From assembly GCA_032161045.1 (NCBI GenBank), contig JAVHTH010000001.1: a stretch of DNA of 64,000 bases; one strand, written 5' to 3'. The position numbers and the translations under genes are program-made. Of this stretch, positions 1 to 8,291 are shown in pieces. The DNA comes from Fervidibacter sinensis (GTDB lineage: Bacteria > Armatimonadota > Fervidibacteria > Fervidibacterales > Fervidibacteraceae). Each line of letters opens with the position of its first letter. Position 1 is the stretch's first letter. The notes beneath the pieces were generated by a model, which was given only the letters and a program-made list of their open reading frames with translations, was not told the DNA's origin and made no database searches.

Positions 1-783
1 GTTGAGCAAGGAAAAGAAAACGACTGAGGCGAGTGACCAAAACAAAGTTTGTGCACCAGCAGGAATGCCGAGGCTTAAAAGTTCGCGATGGTAATCGCTG
101 CTCCAGCCAATAAATGGACTTGACACACTGTTAAGTGGGCTTCGCTTCAAGCAAAGAGCGAAAATGGCAACCGCCACAACTCTGCTCGTAGCAAGTGCCG
201 CTGCTGCTCCCGAAATGCCGAAAGCAGGTGTCAAGGTTGCATTCAATCCAAGATGGACACCTGTCGCGACGGTGGAGACGAGCAAAGGTGTTTTCATGTC
301 ACCGATGCCCCTGAGCACTGCCCCGAAACTTGCTGCAAGGTTCATCAGCGGGAAGGAGAGCAAGGAAGCGAGCAAGTAAAGTTGGGCTGTCTTTCGGACT
401 TCTTCAGCGGCTCCCATTGCTCCCCAAATCAAGTCCCGCAAGAACCAAACTGTCAAGGCGAAGATGCCAAAGAAGACCGATTGTTGGGCAGCAGCGAGCA
501 TAACCGCCTTTGCACCGGATTTGTCGCCTGCTCCCCACCTTTGGGCTGCGAGGGTGGTCGCGCTCACCGTCACAAGCGTCGTCAAAGTTGATAGCAACCA
601 CGAAATTTCTCCAACCAAACCGATTGCAGCGGTTTCTACTTTCCCCAACTTGCCCACGAAATAGGCTTCACCAAGCCATCCTGCGGTTTGAACGATTTGC
701 ATCAGAAGTGCTGGCAAAGCAAGCGCCGAGAGTGCCCGTTTCAAATCACCACTGACCACTATCCCATCTGACTTGCTGTCCAT
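1..783 (-). CDS. MATE-family multidrug/cation antiporter, N-terminal part (runs off window)
   Basis: An uninterrupted reading frame of 261 codons runs from ATG at 783 to the window edge, so the C-terminal part is missing. The protein has long hydrophobic helices, an early LALPALLMQIVQTAGWLGEA stretch, and the FGAVLRGIGDMKTPL segment typical of the loop between helices 4 and 5 in MATE (NorM/DinF-like) exporters. MATE proteins export cationic compounds in exchange for Na+ or H+ across the inner membrane. The start is fixed by GAGGAAG seven bases before the ATG. The gene is separated from the acetyltransferase upstream by about 105 bases that hold small hairpins, so it may have its own promoter. 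The substrate cannot be told. Confidence 0.85.
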   Translation of the reverse strand, partial: MDSKSDGIVVSGDLKRALSALALPALLMQIVQTAGWLGEAYFVGKLGKVETAAIGLVGEISWLLSTLTTLVTVSATTLAAQRWGAGDKSGAKAVMLAAAQQSVFFGIFALTVWFLRDLIWGAMGAAEEVRKTAQLYLLASLLSFPLMNLAASFGAVLRGIGDMKTPLLVSTVATGVHLGLNATLTPAFGISGAAAALATSRVVAVAIFALCLKRSPLNSVSSPFIGWSSDYHRELLSLGIPAGAQTLFWSLASVVFFSLLN

Positions 784-860
784 ACCACTTCCTCACCTGC
801 CACTGTAAGTGGCTGAAGTTGCGATGTAAGGGTGGACGAAATCTTCCTGCTTTTTCCTTC

Positions 861-884
861 GGGCAGTTTTTCAACTGCCCCTAC
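861..884. repeat. Intergenic hairpin unit (GGGC...GCCCCTAC family)
   Basis: GGGCAGTT (861-868) and AACTGCCC (873-880) form a perfect 8-bp stem around TTTC, followed by CTAC. The same outer bases with a different stem occur at 3256, 35546, 39335, 45985 and 46042. A second perfect hairpin, GCCACT/AGTGGC, lies at 799-813. Both sit between the acetyltransferase and MATE genes. Confidence 0.7.
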
Positions 885-888
885 AACT

Positions 889-1851
889 TCAAACTTTTCG
901 CTCCATCTTGACAATCCCGAACCTGCGTTTGAATCCCAATTTTTCGTTGAGCGCAAGCATGTTTTTGCTCTCGCTGGTGTTGTGAGTGACGATGAAGCGG
1001 AAGCCGTTTCTTTGAGCGTATTCAATCGCCACTATTTTGAGTGCGGTCGCAATTTTCCGCCGTCGGTATTTCGGCAGAATGCCCGTTTGCTCTTGGTAAA
1101 GGCAATTTAGTTCTCCCGCTTGCATCAAAGCCAAGTTGCTTATGCCGATGTATTCGTTGCCCTTTTTCGCGATGAAAAAGGCATCGGGAAGAAGGGTCGG
1201 TCGGTTCATCCACCAAACGAATTCGTCAAAGGGCGCAAAAGTGAAATGACCCGAAATGGGCACCTCTTTCCCGATGGCTCGCTGCAACTCATACAACTTA
1301 CGCAAGCAGTCTGGGGCAAGCCGCCGTTCGTCAGCCAGTGTGGCTATCGTTACGCCTTGTGCCCTCACTTGCTCAACAATTGGCAAAAACTTTGTCAAGT
1401 CAACTTCGGTGACATCAAGCCACAACTCCCAAAAGCGTTGGACTTCCCTAAAGCCCCGCTTGCGCAGGAAGGCGATGGCTTCTTTGTATTCCTCACGGAC
1501 ATTGGCTTGCACTGAAATGGCGTTCAAGGTTTTCAAATCGGTCATAAGTCGTTCAAAAAGTGCGCTGCCTATGCCTTGTCTTTGGGAATCGGGGTGCACC
1601 AGAATTTGCATCTGAAACTTTTGCGGGTGAAACGAAAGGGGCATGTGCGAGATTCCACCAAAGCCCACAACCTTGCCTGTTTTTGAGTTCACAGCGACAT
1701 ACCTGCGGCGAATAAAGTGATTGCCCTCAAAAGTTCGGTCTTCGTTGCGCCATTCATTAGCGGTCAACCGCAAATTAGGGTAGATGGCGTTTGCTATTTC
1801 GGCGACCGCCTCGTAATCGCTCGCCTCAAAAGGTCGGATTTCAAAATGCAC
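889..1851 (-). CDS. GNAT-family acyltransferase with two GNAT domains
   Basis: The 320-residue protein holds two GCN5-related acetyltransferase folds in tandem. The first (about residues 1-150) has the acetyl-CoA binding segment HPDSQRQGIGSALFERL (R/Q-x-x-G-x-G/A type). The second (about 170-320) has a weaker equivalent, ILPKYRRRKIATALKIVA. It probably transfers an acetyl group to a small amine in the cytoplasm; the substrate is unknown. The start is a GTG seven bases after the tyrS stop, with GAGGGG upstream, so it is co-transcribed with tyrS. Two-domain GNATs of this size include mycothiol-synthase-like proteins, but nothing here supports that specific role. Confidence 0.8.
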   Translation of the reverse strand: MHFEIRPFEASDYEAVAEIANAIYPNLRLTANEWRNEDRTFEGNHFIRRRYVAVNSKTGKVVGFGGISHMPLSFHPQKFQMQILVHPDSQRQGIGSALFERLMTDLKTLNAISVQANVREEYKEAIAFLRKRGFREVQRFWELWLDVTEVDLTKFLPIVEQVRAQGVTIATLADERRLAPDCLRKLYELQRAIGKEVPISGHFTFAPFDEFVWWMNRPTLLPDAFFIAKKGNEYIGISNLALMQAGELNCLYQEQTGILPKYRRRKIATALKIVAIEYAQRNGFRFIVTHNTSESKNMLALNEKLGFKRRFGIVKMERKV

Positions 1852-1858
1852 GGGACTG

Positions 1859-3058
1859 TCAACCCCTCACAACCAACTTTGCGAACTTTCGTTTGCCGAT
1901 GCGAAGGATATCGCCGGTGTGGATGGCGACAACTTTTCTCCAATCTGTGACGCGCTCGCCGTTGATCTCCACAGCGCCTTCACTGATCAGCCGCTTTGCC
2001 TCGTTTTTACTGGCGACAAGTTCAATAGCGACGAGCAGATCAGCAATCGGCATTTGCAGCAATTCTGGGTCAACTTCAACAGTTGGCATTTCCGTCGGCA
2101 ACTCCCGGTGCTGGAAAACCCGTTCAAATTCCGCCTTCGCCTTGTTGGCTTCTTCTTCACCGTGATACAGCCGAACGATTTCCCAAGCCAATCGTTTCTT
2201 CGCTTCCATCGGGTGACCAGACAAGATCTCGTCAACCTCGTTTTCGGGAACATTGGTGCAAAGGATGAACCACTGCCGCATGAGTTCGTCTGGAATGCGC
2301 ATGACCTTACCGAACATTTCTTTTGGCGGTTCTGCGATGCCGATGTAATTGCCGAAACTTTTGCTCATTTTACGCACCCCATCCAAACCTATGAGCAAAG
2401 GCATGAGAAACGCTACTTGCGGCTCTTGACCGTAGGCTCTTTGAAGGTCTCGCCCTGTCAAGATGTTGAACTTTTGGTCAAGCCCACCCATTTCCACATC
2501 GGCTTGAATGGCGACGCTATCATAGGCTTGCATCAGCGGGTAGAGGAACTCGTGCAAGGCAATGGGCTGCTCGTTGTTGAAGCGCTGTGAGAAATCTTCC
2601 CGTTCCAACATTCGCGCGACGGTCATCTGAGAAGCGATGAAAACCAAATCGCTAAGTGTAAGTTTGTCAAGCCACTCGGAGTTGTAGCGGACTTCTGTTC
2701 TGTTGGGGTCAAGGATTCGGAAGATTTGCTCGGTGTAAGTTTCGGCGTTTTTGCGGACTTCTTCCAGCGAAAGTTGCGGGCGAGTTTCGCTGCGACCCGT
2801 TGGGTCGCCAATTGTGGCTGTCCGGTCGCCAATGATGAGCACAGCAGTGTGTCCCAAATCTTGCCATTGTCGGAGTTTTCTCAAAACGACGGCGAAGCCC
2901 AAGTGAATATCGGAAGCAGTTGGGTCAATCCCCAACTTGACCCGCAAAGGCTTGCCTGTTTTGATGCTGCGTTCCAGTTTTTGTTTAAGTTCGTCTTCCG
3001 GCACAATTTCCGCGACGCCTCGCTTTAAAACTCGCAGTTGCTCTTCAACGGACAGCAT
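1859..3058 (-). CDS. tyrS: Tyrosyl-tRNA synthetase
   Basis: The 399-residue class Ic synthetase charges tRNA-Tyr. The Rossmann-fold catalytic domain carries the HIGH-like motif as IHLGF at residues 51-55 and an exact KMSKS near residue 232. A C-terminal S4 RNA-binding domain follows (about 340-399). Length and the S4 tail match the TyrRS form with an HxGF signature (TyrZ-like). The ATG at 3056-3058 follows AGGGTGA. The leader contains three tandem 15-bp units and a hairpin cluster; I looked for a T-box and saw no GGTGGNACCGCG-type element. The GNAT gene follows seven bases downstream. Confidence 0.97.
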   Translation of the reverse strand: MLSVEEQLRVLKRGVAEIVPEDELKQKLERSIKTGKPLRVKLGIDPTASDIHLGFAVVLRKLRQWQDLGHTAVLIIGDRTATIGDPTGRSETRPQLSLEEVRKNAETYTEQIFRILDPNRTEVRYNSEWLDKLTLSDLVFIASQMTVARMLEREDFSQRFNNEQPIALHEFLYPLMQAYDSVAIQADVEMGGLDQKFNILTGRDLQRAYGQEPQVAFLMPLLIGLDGVRKMSKSFGNYIGIAEPPKEMFGKVMRIPDELMRQWFILCTNVPENEVDEILSGHPMEAKKRLAWEIVRLYHGEEEANKAKAEFERVFQHRELPTEMPTVEVDPELLQMPIADLLVAIELVASKNEAKRLISEGAVEINGERVTDWRKVVAIHTGDILRIGKRKFAKLVVRG

Positions 3059-3114
3059 TTGCCATCACCCTTTTGAAAGTCGAGCGTTTTGAGTTGTGCG
3101 TTGGGCGTTAGCAA

Positions 3115-3159
3115 AACAAATCATGCTACAACAATCCATGCCACAACAAATCATGCTAC
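3115..3159. repeat. Three tandem 15-bp repeats in the tyrS leader
   Basis: Units at 3115-3129, 3130-3144 and 3145-3159 read AACAAATCATGCTAC, AACAATCCATGCCAC, AACAAATCATGCTAC; the outer two are identical and the middle differs at three positions. They lie 57-101 bases upstream of the tyrS start, directly beside the hairpin cluster. No function is evident. Confidence 0.8.
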
Positions 3160-3196
3160 AGGCTTTAGCCCACAGTTGTTGACGAATTTTCACGAG

Positions 3197-3351
3197 CGCC
3201 GACTTCAGTCGGCGAATTTCTATGTGTGGACGAAAATTCGCCCAACAATTTTTCCGGGCACATTTCATGTGCCCCTACATTTTTCGCCGATTTTCGGGCA
3301 CATTCCATGTGCCCTTACATTTCGTCATCAACCGCTGGCTAAAGTCAGTGG
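3197..3351. repeat. Intergenic hairpin cluster, four units
   Basis: Four short inverted repeats fill the gap between tyrS and the protease gene. They are CGCCGACT/AGTCGGCG (3197-3214), GGGCACAT/ATGTGCCC (3256-3274), the same stem again (3296-3314), and CCGCTGGC/GTCAGTGG around TAAA (3332-3351, with G-T pairs). The same kinds of module recur in the same order in the gap at 35546-35665. No reading frame of interest is present between 3059 and 3375. Confidence 0.75.
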
Positions 3352-3375
3352 CATGGAACGAAATTTTTCGGCGCA

Positions 3376-3837
3376 TCAAAGCAAATCAAGCATCGGCAAT
3401 TCAGGCGAGCGAGGGTTTGGCATAAGCGTCAACTCTCGCGGGTTGACCACCAAGTCCAATGACTCCAAAACTATCTGACCGATGAGCGGTTCATTAAGTT
3501 GCTCTTCAACGACCGCCTCAAAAAGTGCCGTTCGGTTGCAAACGGTCAACCTAATAGGACCCACGACGGGTTTTTCTGCGACACGCTGGTCGGCATAGCG
3601 AACTGTCGCTCGGCGAACCTCAGGGACTCCTAACTGATCAGCAACGGTTTTCGGGATGACAAGCATAGTTGCACCTGTGTCAACTAACCCATTTGCTTCA
3701 ACTGTTCGGACTTGCTCGGGGGCAATTTGCCCTTGTTGTGCCAGCCAAAAATCAAGGGCATTTTCTAACTTCAATTTTGCGACCACTCGCCCCATCTCTT
3801 TTGCCTCCTTTTCGGCTTCCGTCTGCGCTTGCTTCAT
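3376..3837 (-). CDS. Retropepsin-like aspartic protease (clan AA)
   Basis: The 153-residue protein carries a single catalytic motif, LVDTGATMLVIP with Asp53, the DTGA hallmark of clan AA aspartic peptidases, followed by a beta-rich region and GQIVLESLDLVV, which matches the second conserved Gly/hydrophobic motif. With only one Asp motif it must dimerise to be active, like retropepsins. The N-terminal 20 residues are charged and there is no signal peptide, so it is probably cytoplasmic. The start is fixed by GAGGTGA eight bases upstream. It resembles the small bacterial and archaeal clan AA proteins of unknown substrate. A putative extended -10 promoter lies 150 bases upstream. Confidence 0.8.
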   Translation of the reverse strand: MKQAQTEAEKEAKEMGRVVAKLKLENALDFWLAQQGQIAPEQVRTVEANGLVDTGATMLVIPKTVADQLGVPEVRRATVRYADQRVAEKPVVGPIRLTVCNRTALFEAVVEEQLNEPLIGQIVLESLDLVVNPRELTLMPNPRSPELPMLDLL

Positions 3838-3993
3838 GGGTTATCACCTCACAGGCGAGACCAAGAGGTTTGGGAGGGCGGAACCTTAGAGAGTAAGAGT
3901 TGACATTGCCGTCCCAACTCGCTAATCCACCAATTTGCCCATCTGCCGAAATTTGTGCTTCAGGAGGAGAGTCATCCTCCCATTGCAATTGCC

Positions 3994-4002
3994 AGTATAG
4001 CA
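3994..4002 (-). promoter_or_regulatory. Possible extended -10 promoter for the aspartic protease gene
   Basis: On the minus strand TGCTATACT matches an extended -10 (TGnTATAAT, 5 of 6). No good -35 is seen. Just downstream on the same strand, 3963-3980 can fold into a GGAGGA/TCCTCC hairpin in a 5' leader of about 150 bases. Confidence 0.35.
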
Positions 4003-4068
4003 CGAATTTCGTTTGGCAGGAGCAAATTTTGGAAAGGTTGAGAAGCGGGGTAAACTGCACTTGCTTCC

Positions 4069-6165
4069 TCACAATCGTTCCCAGATTTGTCGCAAAGTTT
4101 GAAGCGAAATTCGCTTCACTTTCCGAGGGGCAAACCATTGCTTGTAGAGACGGACTTGTCGGTGGAAGATTTTGAGAAGTTGTTTTGCCCTTTTGACTGT
4201 TGCTCGCGTCGGTTCTTCACCTGCGTAAAGGACTGCAACTGTCAAGTCTGCGAGTTCGCGGAAAACTTTTTTGCCTAAAACCGGAAAACGAGGCGTTTGG
4301 TCGCAGGCTTCAGCGTTTTCCCAAGGCGTGGCATTTAGGTTAAGTTTCAAACCCGCTTTTTGGGCGACTTGAACCGCCATCAAGTAACAGCGAGCAATTG
4401 TCTGCCACTTTGGTCTCGGTCTGTATTGGTCCCAAGCGCGCCATCCTAACTTCAACATTGTCGGGACTGCGCCCAAAATCCAAAGGATGGCAACAAACCA
4501 CCAAATAATGTGCGGGCTTGCAAAGGATGCCCGATACCTCCTTGACAACCACCTTTGAAGTGCTTCCCATAAGGCGAACCTGTTTCTGTCCCCACTTGGA
4601 GTTGCATCCAAAGTGATCCAACCGTAGCCGTCAATGAATGCTTCAACCCAAGCGTGAGCGTCGTTCGCTCGGATGACTAAAGAACCGTCGGTGTCCACTT
4701 CATCGCTGTAAAAGCCAGTAACAACCCTTGCCGGTATGCCAACGGCACGGCACATTAAAGCAAGTGCGGATGCGAACCAATCGCACGCCCCTTCCTTCGC
4801 CTCAAACAGGAAGAAAGTCACAACATCAACATTACGCCCCACCAAGTAAGGCGGCGAATCTGAGTAGCGGTATTGGGTCCGCAAGAACGCTTCCAGCGCT
4901 TTCGCTTTTTCGTAAGGTGTGCCAGCGTTTTGGGTTACTTGCACGGCTAACTCGCGGACGCGATACAGGTAGGGTGGGAAGTATGACAGCACTCGTCGTT
5001 CCTCCGGCGTCAAAGAGGCGCTGTTTTTGGGCGGCAAACTTTCTGGTATTGGAGAGGCAACAATGTTGTATGCGTTGATGCGCAAGGGGGTAACAGGTTG
5101 AAGGCAACCGCTCTTGGTCCTCAACACGACGGTCCTCGCCGAAGTGCTCACTTGCAGCCTCAAAGCCTCCCCGGGAGACAATAAGGCAACAATTCTGTGC
5201 CCACTACCAGAGACAGTGGCTCTGATAAGTGGGGATGAAGGTTTGTTTTCTGGTCGCCAAATCATCTCAAGAAACTTCTCGTTCACCCTCAAGGTTGGCA
5301 ACTGTGGGTCTTCAACTTCATTGCTGACTCGCCATCCTGACCCGACATAATACACATAGGTTCGCACACGCCAACGAGGGTAGTCCGTCCCCCTCACGCG
5401 AAAGAGTTCAATGTCAGGCAGGGTTATTGGTCCGCCGGGCATGGTGAACAAGTCTGGAAACTCAACGGCGTTGTAATGAAACCGCGCGAACGGAAGGACA
5501 GGTAGCCGAAGTAGTTGTTGACTCAATGGACCTTGAATGATTGTTGCAGGCGGAACCAAAAGCAAACCAATTGTCAAGACCATTGCGCTCCCTGTCACGG
5601 ACAACCTCCAGCAGTAACTCAAAAGCAAACTTGGGGTGACTTCTCCTAACTGTCCTCGCTGCCACCGAATCAGAAGGCTTTCAATTGACACCAAGAAGAC
5701 ACCAACGACCAGTGAAGCGATTATGGCGAACACGATTTCTATGCTGGCTAACATTGGTATACTGAGACCGAAAATGGACAGGACTGGCACAACGATAAAG
5801 GAGAGTGCTGCGTAAAATTCACCCCACCATCTCCCGACGAGGTAAACGACGATGACAGTGACAACCGCAATTATCATCAACCACGCTAAATCGCCCGATG
5901 CACCGGCAGCGACCGCCGCTTGCCAACTGTTCCCGACAGTCCCCATAATTCCCAACAACCCGCCTAACCAGATAAGGGTTCCTGTTCCGCGAAGGACTAC
6001 GGAGTTAGTGTGAGATTGCAAGTAAGCAGCCAAAAGCCCGATCACTGACCATATGTAGCAAAGTGTTGCAAAGGAAAAACTTTCTGTCGCCAAACCAACG
6101 ACCCAAAAAGCGATGAGTAAGAGCAGAGCCGCTACCAAATACACGACCCAGAACGGTTGACGCAT
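4069..6165 (-). CDS. Membrane-bound transglutaminase-like protein (TgpA/DUF3488 type)
   Basis: The 698-residue protein has about six N-terminal membrane helices (residues 1-210), an extracytoplasmic region, and a transglutaminase-like core with the Cys-His-Asp triad at Cys461 (GACDWFAS), His504 (NDAHAWVEAF) and Asp520 (LDATPS). A further membrane helix follows near residue 555, with a cytoplasmic tail. This order is that of TgpA-type proteins, which are encoded next to MoxR and DUF58 genes, as here. The family probably acts on peptides or proteins at the outer face of the membrane; the substrate is unknown. The start lies seven bases after the DUF58 stop codon. Confidence 0.88.
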   Translation of the reverse strand: MRQPFWVVYLVAALLLLIAFWVVGLATESFSFATLCYIWSVIGLLAAYLQSHTNSVVLRGTGTLIWLGGLLGIMGTVGNSWQAAVAAGASGDLAWLMIIAVVTVIVVYLVGRWWGEFYAALSFIVVPVLSIFGLSIPMLASIEIVFAIIASLVVGVFLVSIESLLIRWQRGQLGEVTPSLLLSYCWRLSVTGSAMVLTIGLLLVPPATIIQGPLSQQLLRLPVLPFARFHYNAVEFPDLFTMPGGPITLPDIELFRVRGTDYPRWRVRTYVYYVGSGWRVSNEVEDPQLPTLRVNEKFLEMIWRPENKPSSPLIRATVSGSGHRIVALLSPGEALRLQVSTSARTVVLRTKSGCLQPVTPLRINAYNIVASPIPESLPPKNSASLTPEERRVLSYFPPYLYRVRELAVQVTQNAGTPYEKAKALEAFLRTQYRYSDSPPYLVGRNVDVVTFFLFEAKEGACDWFASALALMCRAVGIPARVVTGFYSDEVDTDGSLVIRANDAHAWVEAFIDGYGWITLDATPSGDRNRFALWEALQRWLSRRYRASFASPHIIWWFVAILWILGAVPTMLKLGWRAWDQYRPRPKWQTIARCYLMAVQVAQKAGLKLNLNATPWENAEACDQTPRFPVLGKKVFRELADLTVAVLYAGEEPTRATVKRAKQLLKIFHRQVRLYKQWFAPRKVKRISLQTLRQIWERL

Positions 6166-6171
6166 ATCGCT

Positions 6172-7308
6172 TCACCGTCCCATCACATAGGTTAAATCGT
6201 CGGTGTAGGCGTCTGCTTCGTCTCGTTCGCTGACGGGCAAAACCCAAACTTGCCAACCTTGAGACCTCAAATAGGTGGAGAGAAAGGGCGAATAAGGCGT
6301 TGTCAAAACGATACCTTGCCCCATCGCTTCTAAGTCCTTCAAGTGGAACAACTCGGGCTCCAGTAAGGCTAATTTCCGCCAAACAGGGTGCCAGTCCCCA
6401 TTAACCCTCAATGGCGGATCTGGAGGAGCCCAAAAGATGACCTGACGATGATGGCGAATCCATTGACGGACCAAAAATGCAGCGTAACGGACAAGTTCGT
6501 CCAAAGTCGTCTCGCCATCGGCGCTGATGGGACGGTGAGCGGCTGGGTGACGGTCTAACAATATCACACCTCCTTGCCTGAAAGAAGGCAAAGTTTGGAT
6601 TATGCTCAACTCGCCCTGATGGGCGGTGATTTTCCAGTGAATCCGCCTGAGTGGATCACCCGTCTGGTAAGGTCTCACTCCCCAAAACTCGTCTCCTGTC
6701 AAGGAGGGCAATGGGGCGCGAATGTTGCTTTCATCCCACCTCAGCCTTTCGGTCGCACCTTCGGGTTCAATGGGCAAAGGCTTGGGGTAGGGATAAACGA
6801 GAACTTGCTCGTTGGTTTGGACCTCACGGTTGGCGATGAACAAACCCAATGGGTCTTGTGCGCACAAAATTGCTCTCCCTATAGGGTGTAAACCTCTGCG
6901 CCAGAATTTGACCTTCACAACCTCTTCACTCGGTTGGTGTGGTAGCAACTGACCGAAAACCAAATGCGACGGCTCCAGAACTTCAACTCCGTCTTGGGGG
7001 AGCAATTCCACTTCAACGAGGTAGCGAGGCAATATGCCTTTATTGACAAGCCTTAACTTCACCGGAACCGATTGTCCTTCAATTGCTTCTGGCGTCCCGG
7101 TCGCTTCAAATTGAAGTGGGCGCAATGTCCAGTAAGCGAAAATTTTCGCCAGCCCCATAAGCGCCAGCAAACTGAAAGTGACTAAGAACATCAACTCGTT
7201 GCCCAAAACGAGGCTGACCGCCAAAAAAGCCAGCGCTGCCGTAATAACCGCTGTTCGCCTTAACCTTGGTGTCAAAATTGTAGTCCGTTCGTCTTCAGGG
7301 ACGCTCAT
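6172..7308 (-). CDS. DUF58 domain protein
   Basis: The 378-residue protein starts with two adjacent membrane helices (about residues 17-60), continues with a beta-rich region, and contains the DUF58 signature EFWGVRPYQTGDPLRRIHWK near residues 207-226, followed by a vWA-like fold (GGVILLDRHP). DUF58 proteins work with MoxR-type AAA+ ATPases and are thought to be assembly or activation partners. The flanking genes are MoxR upstream (stop six bases before this start) and the transglutaminase downstream. The three are almost certainly one transcript. Confidence 0.9.
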   Translation of the reverse strand: MSVPEDERTTILTPRLRRTAVITAALAFLAVSLVLGNELMFLVTFSLLALMGLAKIFAYWTLRPLQFEATGTPEAIEGQSVPVKLRLVNKGILPRYLVEVELLPQDGVEVLEPSHLVFGQLLPHQPSEEVVKVKFWRRGLHPIGRAILCAQDPLGLFIANREVQTNEQVLVYPYPKPLPIEPEGATERLRWDESNIRAPLPSLTGDEFWGVRPYQTGDPLRRIHWKITAHQGELSIIQTLPSFRQGGVILLDRHPAAHRPISADGETTLDELVRYAAFLVRQWIRHHRQVIFWAPPDPPLRVNGDWHPVWRKLALLEPELFHLKDLEAMGQGIVLTTPYSPFLSTYLRSQGWQVWVLPVSERDEADAYTDDLTYVMGR

Positions 7309-7314
7309 AGCCCT

Positions 7315-8265
7315 TCACCGTTCCAATGGCACAGGCACAGTGGCGATGATCTCTTGGATGACTTGTTCAGAAGTGACGCCTCGTGCCTGTGCTTCCGCTT
7401 TCAAAATTAGCCTATGGTTCAGGACCGCAGTTGCAACAGCCTTGATGTCATCTGGGGTGACGAACTCTCTTCCGTGAAGAAGCGCCCACGCTTGTCCTGC
7501 CCTCATCAACCCCAAAGAACCTCGCGGACTTGCCCCCAACGCAACTGCTGGGTGGTTGCGAGTTGCTGAAACAATTTGGACGATGTAACGGCGCAACGAA
7601 GGTGTCAACCTAACCAACCGCACCTGCTTTTGAATCAGCAAAACAGTTTCGCTGTCCAAGATAGGTTGCAGTTGGTCAATAGGGTGCGTGATTGCTTGCT
7701 GCTGCAAAATCATCGCTTCCTCATCAGGTTGTGGATAGCCTAACTTCACCTGCATCAAAAATCTGTCCAACTGAGCCTCAGGCAAAGGGTAAGTCCCATG
7801 TCGTTCAATAGGGTTCTGTGTCGCGATGACGAAGAAAGGACGCGGCAATGCGTAAGTGACACCGTCAACAGTCACTTGGGCTTCTTCCATCGCTTCCAGC
7901 AAAGCCGATTGGGTTCTGGGAGGAGACCTGTTGATCTCGTCGGCGAGCACAATGTTAGCAAAAATTGCACCGGGGCGGAAGGAAAATTCTCCTGTTTTTT
8001 GGTTGAAAATCGTCGTCCCTGTTATGTCGGATGGAAGCAAATCGGGGGTGAATTGGATGCGCTTGAAAGTCCCACCAATGCATCTCGCCAACGCTTTCGC
8101 GAGCGTCGTCTTGCCTACTCCGGGAATGTCTTCAATGAGCAAGTGCCCGCCTGCAAACAGAGCGGTGACAGCCAAACGAACCGAACGGGTCTTGCCGATA
8201 ATGACCTTCTCCACCGTCTCCGCCACTTGTTGCATTTGCTTTGTCGCTTCTGCGAAAGGCATCAT
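7315..8265 (-). CDS. MoxR-family AAA+ ATPase
   Basis: The protein has Walker A GVGKTT near residue 48, Walker B VLADEINR, sensor ATQNP, and the C-terminal lid of the MoxR/RavA group; its length of 316 residues is normal. MoxR ATPases act as chaperones that activate partner proteins, often vWA or DUF58 proteins such as the next gene. A longer in-frame extension back to 8562 exists, but it overlaps the metallohydrolase gene and does not look like protein. The double ATG at 8260-8265, 26 bases after the previous stop and preceded by AGGAGG, is the likely start. Confidence 0.93.
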   Translation of the reverse strand: MMPFAEATKQMQQVAETVEKVIIGKTRSVRLAVTALFAGGHLLIEDIPGVGKTTLAKALARCIGGTFKRIQFTPDLLPSDITGTTIFNQKTGEFSFRPGAIFANIVLADEINRSPPRTQSALLEAMEEAQVTVDGVTYALPRPFFVIATQNPIERHGTYPLPEAQLDRFLMQVKLGYPQPDEEAMILQQQAITHPIDQLQPILDSETVLLIQKQVRLVRLTPSLRRYIVQIVSATRNHPAVALGASPRGSLGLMRAGQAWALLHGREFVTPDDIKAVATAVLNHRLILKAEAQARGVTSEQVIQEIIATVPVPLER

Positions 8266-8291
8266 CTTTTGGAACGAACCTCCTGTGGCAA

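Noticed and set aside
1919..2590. 223-residue plus-strand frame
   Set aside because: Antisense to tyrS; the composition and absence of a ribosome binding site mark it as a shadow.
3752..4138. 128-residue minus-strand frame
   Set aside because: Overlaps the aspartic protease start in another frame; low-complexity and no motif.
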